Below, piece after piece: positions 1 to 5,035 of a stretch of DNA of 5,035 bases (positions within the stretch are counted from its first letter, which is position 1; each line of letters begins with the position of its first letter). The translations under genes were made by a program, and so were the position numbers. The notes under the pieces were generated by a model, which saw nothing but the letters and a program-made list of their open reading frames with translations, did no database searches and had not been told where the DNA came from. The stretch comes from Nitrososphaerota archaeon (GTDB lineage Archaea; Thermoproteota; Bathyarchaeia; Bathyarchaeales; Bathycorpusculaceae): positions 1-5,035 of the forward strand of contig JAIRJY010000091.1 of assembly GCA_031260365.1 (NCBI GenBank). The letters are read 5' to 3'.

Positions 1-109
1 GAGTGGTTATCGCGCCAGCCTCGAGATCTTGGACAAAGTGGGCCTGATCAAAATGGCAAGATAGCTGGTAGGTTTCGTACCTGCAGGGGTTCGAATCCCT
101 TCCCCGGCG
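1..109 (+). tRNA. tRNA-Ser (anticodon CGA), 5'-truncated by window edge, intron-containing
   Basis: The T-arm is clear: stem AGGGG (85-89), loop TTCGAAT (90-96), stem CCCTT (97-101). The 3' acceptor strand CCCCGGC (102-108) is followed by discriminator G109, as expected for tRNA-Ser. A long variable arm, AGGT (70-73) pairing with ACCT (79-82), supports a class II tRNA (Ser/Leu). The window opens inside the D-arm (GAGTGGTTATCGC), so the 5' acceptor strand and D-stem start are missing. The anticodon stem CCAGC (15-19) pairs only with GCTGG (64-68). Removing bases 26-62 restores a 7-base loop CTCGAGA with anticodon CGA (22-24). No CCA is encoded; C110 and a T-run follow. Antisense translation gives the familiar spurious peptide EGIRTP, which is not a protein. 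Confidence 0.88.
26..62 (+). other. tRNA intron at the canonical 37/38 position (37 nt)
   Basis: Excision after G25 (position 37) and before A63 (position 38) gives a perfect 5-bp anticodon stem and a 7-base loop. Boundaries 27-63 give the same mature sequence. In the standard archaeal bulge-helix-bulge model the central helix would be bases 20-23 (CTCG) with 57-60 (CAAG). That contains one C-A mismatch. The two intron ends instead pair perfectly with each other: ATCTTG (26-31) with CAAGAT (57-62). The intron is therefore well supported by the mature fold, but the splice-site structure is imperfect or relaxed. Confidence 0.75.
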
Positions 110-110
110 C

Positions 111-114
111 TTTT
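111..114 (+). terminator. T-run downstream of the tRNA
   Basis: TTTT begins two bases after the discriminator base. Short T-runs directly after tRNA genes are typical archaeal termination sites. The run is short, so this is a weak call. Confidence 0.35.
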
Positions 115-194
115 AGACAGGTTATTTGATAGTGTTCTGATGTTACAGTTGTAAATTTTTGAGAGACAACGTTTTTGTTTTTGTTGACGTTTGG

Positions 195-224
195 CACGTA
201 AATACGGTATATACCTATAACGTG
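195..224. repeat. 30-bp imperfect dyad in the gap 110-361
   Basis: CACGT (195-199) is mirrored by ACGTG (220-224) around a perfect 10-bp palindrome GGTATATACC (206-215). The spacers differ by two bases. It lies in otherwise featureless AT-rich DNA downstream of both the tRNA and the small membrane protein gene. It could be a protein-binding site or an RNA hairpin; nothing in the sequence decides between these. Two shorter hairpins follow: CTCTT/AAGAG (261-273) and TGTGTG/CACACA with a 4-base loop (289-304). I see no gene in 110-361. Confidence 0.4.
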
Positions 225-337
225 GTTGTAAGAAATTCGCCCTTTGTCCACTTCCTATAACTCTTAAAAAGAGCAAATCACCAATTACTGTGTGATACCA
301 CACATAACACAAACTAAATTTATAACTGTAATATTTA

Positions 338-352
338 ACACGAAAACCGTGT
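338..352 (-). terminator. Possible terminator of the small membrane protein gene
   Basis: The perfect 5-bp hairpin ACACG / CGTGT with a 5-base loop lies 10 bases past the stop codon at 362-364. On the minus strand it is followed by AT-rich sequence (TAAATATTA) without a long T-run. The position suits a 3' end, but archaeal termination rarely needs a hairpin. Confidence 0.25.
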
Positions 353-361
353 GGAAGGTGG

Positions 362-664
362 TTAGCCCATAATGGTCGGGTGTGCATCTTCTTCATCTAT
401 GTGATGCATAACATGAATTGCTAGTCCTGTGGCGGCACCTGCGGAAAGTCCAAGCAGCAAATTGTTTAGCGAAACATAGCTACCTACTAAACCTAAAATA
501 ACTAGTATGTCAAAGCCGATTGCAATTGCAAGATAACCCACACACCACATTTTAACGCTCATACCTCTTGGCTTGTTTATTCCAATGCCACCAAGTATGG
601 CAAACATTATGAGAAAACCTATTAAAGCATAAATTAAGTCGAAGTTTAACGTCAAACTTTTCAC
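362..664 (-). CDS. Small three-helix membrane protein of unknown function
   Basis: I do not recognise the family. The 100-residue product has three hydrophobic segments, at about residues 9-28, 39-62 and 67-86. A short basic loop (NKPRG, 30-34) lies between the first two. The short polar C-terminal tail is rich in His and acidic residues (HVMHHIDEEDAH, 84-95) and could bind metal, although this is only suggestive. The start is GTG (complement of 662-664). It is chosen because AAAGGAAAG lies upstream with about nine bases between its GG and the start, a reasonable ribosome binding site; the next ATG would remove most of helix one. The gene is divergent from the radical SAM gene across 148 bases, so the two may share regulation. 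It is probably a genuine gene, but no function can be assigned. Confidence 0.65.
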   Translation of the reverse strand: MKSLTLNFDLIYALIGFLIMFAILGGIGINKPRGMSVKMWCVGYLAIAIGFDILVILGLVGSYVSLNNLLLGLSAGAATGLAIHVMHHIDEEDAHPTIMG

Positions 665-711
665 CGATACTTTCCTTTGTATGTTTACATTGGAGTTTAA
701 TTAGTTTTCGA

Positions 712-719
712 ATTTATTT
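712..719 (-). promoter_or_regulatory. Possible TATA box for the small membrane protein gene
   Basis: On the minus strand this reads AAATAAAT, about 48-55 bases before the GTG start. A transcript beginning about 25 bases downstream would have a leader of roughly 25 bases that includes the ribosome binding site. A second AT-rich candidate (TTAATTAAACT, near 695-705) cannot be excluded. Confidence 0.3.
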
Positions 720-764
720 GTAGTTGTGGATGTTGTGTTTTTTAGCTGATGTTATACTGATACC

Positions 765-774
765 TTATATATAA
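765..774 (+). promoter_or_regulatory. TATA box for the radical SAM gene
   Basis: TTATATATAA, preceded by CC, is a strong archaeal TATA-like element. Transcription would start about 25 bases downstream, near 795. That leaves a leader of about 18 bases that contains AGGGA (803-807), five bases before the ATG at 813. Confidence 0.6.
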
Positions 775-812
775 TTAGACTATCTTTTTTCAATTTAACA
801 TTAGGGATTCTC

Positions 813-2921
813 ATGATTAATTATGATGAACGGCACTGCCATAAATGGGCACTATTGCTAACAGAACGGAAAAACAAACTAAACCAAGTTCAAATGGCAA
901 TCGACACAAGAGATTACAGTCTAGCTAAACAATTGACAAACCAGATTTTTTACGGAAAAATGGGTAAACAGGCTGATCCCGGTATGGCTGGATCATTGCT
1001 TTATCACATGGCTATGGTTACAAAGATGGAGTCAGAAACTGCTCTTCTGCTTAAAGAACTCAATATCTCTCAGCCTGATGTTCAAAAAAATATTGACCAT
1101 TTTTTTGGTCTTTTTGAAGATGATGTTCGCACATTGTTAACTGGTGTAATTTACTTTAAAATAAAGCATTCTTTTTTTGTTGTAGACCGGTTAAATTCAG
1201 ATCAAAAAGTAGTTTTGTTTTTAGAATTAACAAAAAAATATAAACTGTTGGAAAAACAATTAGAAACTAAAGAGTGTGCGGCACGTGTTGTTATTGAAGA
1301 CTTGTTTTATGAATGGGCAAATCTGATTATACAAATGCGGCTCATTCAGGAATATGAAACAATTAGAGGTTTACTGGTTCTTGATGTACTTGTCAAAACT
1401 TGTGGTACCGAGAAAATTCAAAAAACGATTGATTACATAAAAGATGTTTTTGGTAAAGAAACTGTTAACATTGCTTTAGATGTAACATTGAAGGTTGGTA
1501 TGCGGAGAGAAAACCTGCAAGCCGTTATGCTAAGTGATCATTATATCCATAACTCCATGTCAATTGAAACACTTGATGGTCAAATGGATTTCTTAAACTG
1601 CCCTATACATGGTAGTCACCAATATATTATAAAAAAACTTTGTATTAACAGCGATGTGTCTACACTGTTCTGCAAAAATTTCTGTTATGCACATGCCAAA
1701 GCGATGCTTGAAACAGTAATGCCTTTTCCATTAACCCTTTGGCAACAAAAACTTATGGCAACAGACGGTGTATGCTCTTTCTACTTAAAACTTGCCCATT
1801 CACCAGAGGCTCAACAAAAGGAACGATTTGCTCCATTAATCCTGTCTTGGAATGTAACTCGTGAATGCAACTTAAAATGTAGTCACTGCTATATCAATGC
1901 AGTCGACAGGAAACTGGAAAATGAGTTAACCACTGAGGAAGGAAAGCGGTTAATTGATCAAATATGTGAAGTTAGTCACCCTCTTCTGGTTTTAAGTGGC
2001 GGCGAGCCTCTTCTACGGTCAGATATTTATGAGATAATTAAATACGGTTCAAGTAAGGGTCTAAAGATGGGTCTAGGTAGCAACGGTAGTTTAATTGATG
2101 ATACTGTTGCAAAAAAACTTAAAAATGCTGGCATAACAACAGTTTCAATAAGCCTAGATTCACACATTGCATCTCAACATGATGATTTTCGTGGTGTCGT
2201 GGGCAGTTGGGAAAAATCTGTAAATGCAATTAAAGCATTGCGTGCTAACAATGTCCTCGTTCAAGTTAACACGACGTTAACACATGATAATTATGATCAA
2301 ATTGATGAAATAATGAGTATCTCTGAAGGTCTTGGAGTAGAAAACTTTCATCTTTTCTTCCTGGTTCCAACTGGCAGAGGTATAAAACTTGATGATATTT
2401 CTCCTCAAAAATATGAGGATATGATAACAAACACTTTTGCTAAAGTACCCAAACATCGTCTTAATGTGCGACCTTCTTGTGCTCCTCAATTCATGCGTAT
2501 AGCTCAAGGTATGGGTCTGAATATGCAACAATGGATACGTGGCTGTATTGCGGGTATGTATTACTGTCGTATATACCCCAATGGAGACATAACTCCTTGT
2601 CCATATCTACCCGTAAAAGTTGGAAATGTTCGCGAAAAAAGCTTTAAAGAAATTTGGCAAAACGCTGATATGTTCAAAACATTACGTGACCCCAACACTT
2701 TAACAGGCAAATGCGGTGAATGTGAATACAAAGTATTGTGCGGTGGTTGTAGAGCAAGAGCATATGGTCTTTCGGCTGACTTCATAGATTACTGTGGTGA
2801 CTTACATATACCAACTGAAGCAAAAAATGACTATTTGCAAGAGGATCCATGGTGTGTCTACCAACCCAGTGTTTCTAAAAACACTGATATAATAAAAAAA
2901 CCTCACCATAACACACAATGA
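813..2921 (+). CDS. Radical SAM/SPASM protein, AhbD/NirJ-like catalytic half with a large N-terminal extension
   Basis: The 702-residue protein has two parts. Residues 340-690 form a radical SAM enzyme: the [4Fe-4S] motif CNLKCSHC (C352, C356, C359), the SAM-binding GGEP (396-399), and a SPASM-type C-terminus with C556, C578, C585, C596, C634, C637, C643, C646, C661 and C681. The strings VPTGRG, CAPQF, TPCPYLP, CGGCRARA and EDPWC recall the AhbD/NirJ group (haem b/d1 side-chain chemistry) and related peptide maturases. Ordinary members are about 350-400 residues long, so the first 330 residues are extra. Residues 1-240 look helical and unrecognised. Residues 260-325 (NCPIHGS, C277, FCKNFC 286-291, C321) recall cysteine modules of the ATC-hydrolase/DUF6125 type. 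The ATG has AGGGA five bases upstream. The fold is certain; the substrate is unknown, since no other tetrapyrrole gene or obvious precursor peptide is adjacent. Confidence 0.9.
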   Translation: MINYDERHCHKWALLLTERKNKLNQVQMAIDTRDYSLAKQLTNQIFYGKMGKQADPGMAGSLLYHMAMVTKMESETALLLKELNISQPDVQKNIDHFFGLFEDDVRTLLTGVIYFKIKHSFFVVDRLNSDQKVVLFLELTKKYKLLEKQLETKECAARVVIEDLFYEWANLIIQMRLIQEYETIRGLLVLDVLVKTCGTEKIQKTIDYIKDVFGKETVNIALDVTLKVGMRRENLQAVMLSDHYIHNSMSIETLDGQMDFLNCPIHGSHQYIIKKLCINSDVSTLFCKNFCYAHAKAMLETVMPFPLTLWQQKLMATDGVCSFYLKLAHSPEAQQKERFAPLILSWNVTRECNLKCSHCYINAVDRKLENELTTEEGKRLIDQICEVSHPLLVLSGGEPLLRSDIYEIIKYGSSKGLKMGLGSNGSLIDDTVAKKLKNAGITTVSISLDSHIASQHDDFRGVVGSWEKSVNAIKALRANNVLVQVNTTLTHDNYDQIDEIMSISEGLGVENFHLFFLVPTGRGIKLDDISPQKYEDMITNTFAKVPKHRLNVRPSCAPQFMRIAQGMGLNMQQWIRGCIAGMYYCRIYPNGDITPCPYLPVKVGNVREKSFKEIWQNADMFKTLRDPNTLTGKCGECEYKVLCGGCRARAYGLSADFIDYCGDLHIPTEAKNDYLQEDPWCVYQPSVSKNTDIIKKPHHNTQ

Positions 2922-2971
2922 TACTAGCTAACAAGACCGTACTAACATACATTTCATTTCTACTCTAGATA

Positions 2972-2990
2972 CTAACTTTTCCAATTTAAG
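2972..2990 (+). repeat. 19-bp repeat, copy 1 (outside the fold-back element)
   Basis: CTAACTTTTCCAATTTAAG matches the 19-mers at 3057-3075 (CTAACTTTTCAAAGTTAAG) and, inverted, at 3257-3275 (CTAACTTTTCAAATTTAAG). It differs from each at only two or three positions. This copy sits immediately left of the element's outer terminus and shares G2990 with it, so either the true border lies further left or the sequence was duplicated. Confidence 0.55.
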
Positions 2991-3376
2991 GCAGTCTTCG
3001 AAAACCTCTGACTAGTATGTAGTAACGAAAAGTAGGTAAACTTGGTAATTACATCCCTAACTTTTCAAAGTTAAGTATTAGTTTTCAGAAATAACGTTTC
3101 ATTTGTGCCTGTTTTTACGGTAAGTGTCATTAACAGACATTTTTATAAAACGACACTATTACTTACATAAGTAATATGTGTAGATTTCAAAACAGATCAA
3201 ATATGGTTTTAATCACAAAAATAGGTAAAAAACAAGCCGATAAACAAAGTATGTTACTTAAATTTGAAAAGTTAGGGTTACATTTATTTTTCTGTGAAAT
3301 ATTCTTTTTAGTTTTATGAATAGGTTCTTTTGTTTTACCAGTTTGAAATATACAACATACGTTTTCAGAGGCTGCC
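2990..3376. mobile_element. Degenerate fold-back (MITE-like) element with terminal inverted repeats
   Basis: The left end GGCAGTCTTCGAAAAC (2990-3005) is matched on the opposite strand at 3361-3376 by GGCAGCCTCTGAAAAC, 13 of 16 identical. Similarity continues inward: GTATGT-GTA at 3015-3023 against 3352-3360, AACTTGGTAA against AACTGGTAA, and the 19-mers at 3057-3075 against 3257-3275. At the centre is ATTACTTA-CA-TAAGTAAT (3158-3175), a perfect 8-bp palindrome. Segments between these also align loosely in inverted orientation. It encodes no protein. It behaves like a non-autonomous miniature transposon that has drifted. I see no clear target-site duplication, and the right arm is about 34 bases longer than the left, so the exact borders are uncertain. 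Confidence 0.6.
3158..3175. repeat. Central palindrome of the fold-back element
   Basis: ATTACTTA and TAAGTAAT are separated by CA. This midpoint coincides, within one base, with the midpoint between the inverted 19-mers. That supports treating the whole stretch as one long inverted repeat. Confidence 0.7.
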
Positions 3377-3409
3377 CATATTTTACATTAGACTTCTTGC
3401 AAAACTATT

Positions 3410-3474
3410 CCTTTTCATAAATATGCTCGTGACACAGATTGTGTTAACCATCTGATGAAAAGGGTCTATACGAG
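3410..3474. repeat. Interlocking inverted repeats between the fold-back element and the Sm-like gene
   Basis: CCTTTTCAT (3410-3418) is the exact complement of ATGAAAAGG (3455-3463). CTCGT (3426-3430) complements ACGAG (3470-3474). ACACA (3432-3436) complements TGTGT (3440-3444) around a 3-base loop. The first two pairs interlock in pseudoknot order, while the third nests inside the first. The block lies about 50-110 bases downstream of the Sm-like stop codon on that gene's strand, so it could be a structured 3' untranslated region, an independent RNA or decayed element debris. I see no gene in 3377-3522. Confidence 0.4.
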
Positions 3475-3522
3475 TGTAACAACAACACAAACTCATAAAG
3501 CCCACTTAGTTTCACACGAAGT

Positions 3523-3813
3523 CTATTGTTTGTTGCGAGGTTGATGTAACACTTCAACTCTTTGAACTGCTTTTAAGTTCAGATATAAGTCGCCTGTTTC
3601 TTCTCTGCTTGATACTTGTGGAACTGGTTGTGCAAGAGTTGCACGTAAAACTATAGTGTCTACTTCCGATAACCAAATTCCTGCTGGCTCTTGAGTAACT
3701 GCTTCTAAAGTCCCATCAAAACCGTAGGTTGAATCCATTATTACTCTAATTTTTTTGCCAACGTTCCTTTCGAGCATTTGAAATACAGATGGTGGCAAAC
3801 TTTGCACTGGCAT
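3523..3813 (-). CDS. Sm-like (LSm-fold) RNA-associated protein, atypical
   Basis: This 96-residue protein fits the short, five-strand Sm fold, whose members form rings that bind U-rich RNA. The Sm1-like part is about residues 19-58: GKKIRVIMDS leads into a turn and then DGTLEAV, where G34 matches the conserved Sm1 glycine, followed by IWLSEVDTIVLR. The Sm2-like part is GDLYLNLKAVQRVEVL (74-89). Two features are unusual. The usual Asp/Asn RNA-contact motif after Sm1 is replaced by QEPAGIW, and the IRG-type Sm2 signature is absent. Residues 59-73 form a longer polar linker. The start is ATG at 3811-3813. There is no good ribosome binding site, and an in-frame stop closes the upstream frame, so translation may be leaderless. 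The gene appears monocistronic, flanked by mobile-element remains. Confidence 0.6.
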   Translation of the reverse strand: MPVQSLPPSVFQMLERNVGKKIRVIMDSTYGFDGTLEAVTQEPAGIWLSEVDTIVLRATLAQPVPQVSSREETGDLYLNLKAVQRVEVLHQPRNKQ

Positions 3814-3853
3814 AGACTTTGCAGGATTAACATAATTGTCATTTTAGGGATAA

Positions 3854-3869
3854 AACAGTTCTCCCTGTT
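3854..3869. promoter_or_regulatory. Possible operator-like dyad upstream of the Sm-like gene
   Basis: AACAG (3854-3858) and CTGTT (3865-3869) form a perfect inverted repeat with a 6-base spacer, 41-56 bases ahead of the Sm-like ATG, where an archaeal core promoter would lie. No convincing TATA box is visible here; the AT-rich stretches around 3841-3854 and 3870-3882 are candidates. A 5-bp arm can easily arise by chance. Confidence 0.25.
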
Positions 3870-4016
3870 AAATTGGTTTTATGTATGTTGTTTAATGATT
3901 TTTTATGTTTCAATGTTATGTGTCTTTTGAGCTTTTCTTGTCTAAATCTGGGTTGTTTGTTTGTTTGAAAATGCGAAATTTTGTATTTTTTGTAAAATAT
4001 TTTATCCTACTTTAGT

Positions 4017-4729
4017 TCAAGTTCCGCTTAATATAGGTACCATGGTGTTGGTTGTTTCAAGGATTGACTTTTGTTCTTTTGTAATTTCACTTGGAATGAT
4101 TTGCCCCTAAAAAACCTTACTTCAATTTTCTAAGGGTAATTAAAACCACGCAATACTCTTTTTTTACCCAACTGGTCTTAACATCACACAAAACAATCAA
4201 AAAAATAAACACAAACATAATAAACCCCTTAAGTTTAGCCTCAGAATGCGTACGCAAAGGCAAAATCCCAAATGTTGCTTTATAAAACTAAAAACAACTC
4301 TTCAGCAACCTGACGTGTATAATACAAAGGAACCCCTTCATAATTCCTTATTCGCTCACTAGCAACATCATCAATTTTGTAACAACAAGAAAAATCCTGG
4401 ACTATTCGTCATTTGATGTGTTTCCTTTCATAATCTCAAATAATCATAAAAATCTTCTACCACGCCACGAGGATCCAAAACCAAATACCCCGAGCTTTTC
4501 TACCGCAAACCTCTACGTGTACCTCTTTAACAAATAATTTCTTTTTATCAAATGCTACAACGAATCGTAAACTCTCAATATCCATTTTTTTAACTACAAC
4601 CTTATTGTAAACTCCCAATTGACGGGTCGAACCAGAAAAGAAATTTTGAAATCAAAAAAAACAATTAAGTTTTATCATGCTTTCCTTGGCATGAAAAACA
4701 TGGTGCTTAAAATCGCGGAATTTAGGAAG
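4017..4729 (-). pseudogene. Decayed DDE transposase (IS4/IS1634-like), several frameshifts and stops
   Basis: Protein-like sequence passes between the three minus-strand frames. Frame one (4729-4487, in-frame TGA at 4652-4654) gives FRDFKHHVFHAKESM, then KKMDIESLRFVVAFDKKK. A shift near 4490 gives GYLVLDPRGVVEDFYDYL (4490-4437). Frame one resumes as DDVASERIRNYEGVPLYYTR and QVAEELF (4372-4292). Another shift gives FYKATFGILPLRTHSEAKLK, then GFIMFVFIFLIV (4287-4192) and TLRKLK, ending in TAA at 4117-4119. Last comes EITKEQKSILETTNTMVPIL (4088-4029), ending in TGA at 4017-4019. The string ILPLRTHSEAKLKGFIM followed by a hydrophobic stretch, then LRKLK and a TKEQK tail, resembles the C-terminal end of IS4/IS1634-type transposases. 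About 235 codons remain of an expected 450 or more, so the 5' half is lost. No terminal repeats were found. The coding reading is strong; the exact family is less sure. Confidence 0.6.
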
Positions 4730-4734
4730 TTACA

Positions 4735-4753
4735 TTTTAATAACTCTTATAAG
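4735..4753 (+). promoter_or_regulatory. Possible TATA region for the DUF2070-like gene
   Basis: Two AT-rich candidates, TTTTAATA (4735-4742) and CTTATAAG (4746-4753), lie 34-52 bases ahead of the ATG. The first places the transcript start near 4765 and leaves the ribosome binding site GAGGTG (4774-4779) inside the leader, so it is preferred. Confidence 0.35.
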
Positions 4754-4786
4754 CTTCATTAAGAATCCTGCCTGAGGTGTTTGAAC

Positions 4787-5035
4787 ATGGTGGATAGCTC
4801 TTCTAATAATTCATTAAATGATTCTATGGCTGGTGCTTTGAAGCATTACTCATCTATGTTTTTTTTACCATCCTGTAAACGTCTGATTTTGTTTATGACT
4901 GTACTGTGTCTCTGTGTATTTAGTCTCTCTCTGTGTGTCTTGTTTCCTACGGTTCACGGATTAATAAGTGGATTATCTCTCGGTGTAACATTGGTTGTTA
5001 TAACAATTATTGCCGATGTTGTGTTGAGTACTTTT
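4787..5035 (+). CDS. DUF2070-like archaeal membrane protein, N-terminal part (runs off the window)
   Basis: The frame is open from ATG 4787 to the window edge, 83 residues. GAGGTG (4774-4779) is a strong archaeal ribosome binding site seven bases upstream and fixes the start; GTG is the second codon. A polar N-terminus (about residues 1-16) precedes KHYSSMFFLPSCKRL, then a hydrophobic helix (about 33-54, LFMTVLCLCVFSLSLCVL). A short turn (FPTVHG) is followed by a second helix (about 58-80, LISGLSLGVTLVVITIIAD). The pattern of a Y...F.LPS motif, two closely spaced helices and a GL..G turn recalls DUF2070, a multi-helix archaeal membrane family of unknown function. Only the first helices are visible, so the family call is tentative while the membrane nature is clear. 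The upstream transposase remnant ends within about 60 bases of the start. Confidence 0.6.
   Translation, partial: MVDSSSNNSLNDSMAGALKHYSSMFFLPSCKRLILFMTVLCLCVFSLSLCVLFPTVHGLISGLSLGVTLVVITIIADVVLSTF

Noticed and set aside
48..251. Minus-strand 67-residue open frame
   Set aside because: It is also antisense to the tRNA (GKGFEPLQ is the same T-arm artefact in another frame), has no family resemblance and is composed of AT-rich filler.
7..396. Minus-strand 129-residue open frame over the tRNA and gap
   Set aside because: It contains the peptide EGIRTP, the well-known artefact of translating a tRNA T-arm antisense. It also overlaps the tRNA and the 3' end of the membrane protein gene.
2277..2785. 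Two minus-strand open frames (84 and 74 residues) inside the radical SAM gene
   Set aside because: They are shadows of a strongly supported coding frame that encodes conserved cysteine motifs, and neither product is recognisable.
2918..2968. ATGA overlap at the end of the radical SAM gene, starting a 16-codon frame
   Set aside because: The overlap mimics translational coupling, but the product (MILANKTVLTYISFLL) is too short and has no conserved peptide features. It is not convincing as a precursor peptide.
3389..3408. GACTTCTTGCAAAACT, which looks like an insertion-sequence end
   Set aside because: The resemblance is from memory only, and no inverted partner is present in the window.
2922..3522. 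CRISPR array considered for the repeat-rich gap
   Set aside because: The repeats are inverted and irregularly spaced with no uniform repeat-spacer unit, which fits a fold-back element instead.
3970..4740. Loosely similar GCG-AATTT segments flanking the transposase fossil, considered as its terminal repeats
   Set aside because: They are in direct rather than inverted orientation and match only in AT-rich bases.

Overview
The window looks like AT-rich archaeal chromosome, probably from the TACK side and possibly Bathyarchaeia. Supporting signs are a tRNA gene interrupted at the archaeal 37/38 intron position, TATA-type promoters, an Sm-like protein, and at the right edge the start of a membrane protein resembling the archaeal DUF2070 family. 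The lineage is inferred from recalled family resemblance and was not tested by any search.

Layout. Positions 1-109 hold the 3' part of an intron-containing tRNA-Ser(CGA), cut by the window edge. Positions 110-361 are non-coding, with several short dyads. A 100-residue three-helix membrane protein (362-664, minus) is divergently transcribed from a 702-residue radical SAM/SPASM protein (813-2921, plus). Their 148-base gap holds a good TATA box for the radical SAM gene. Positions 2922-3522 contain no gene. Most of that stretch (2990-3376) is a degenerate fold-back element with matching 16-base termini, and it is followed by a set of interlocking inverted repeats (3410-3474). A 96-residue Sm-like protein lies at 3523-3813 (minus). 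Positions 4017-4729 (minus) look empty but translate, across several frames, into a decayed DDE transposase. A DUF2070-like membrane protein starts at 4787 and runs off the right edge.

How the parts relate. The radical SAM enzyme is the functional centre. Its catalytic half resembles the AhbD/NirJ group of haem-pathway and related maturases, but it carries about 330 extra N-terminal residues that include a cysteine-bearing module. No other tetrapyrrole gene is visible, so its substrate is open. The divergent membrane protein is a positional partner at most. The non-coding DNA around the Sm-like gene is largely the debris of two mobile elements, which makes this an accessory, rearranged stretch between housekeeping genes.
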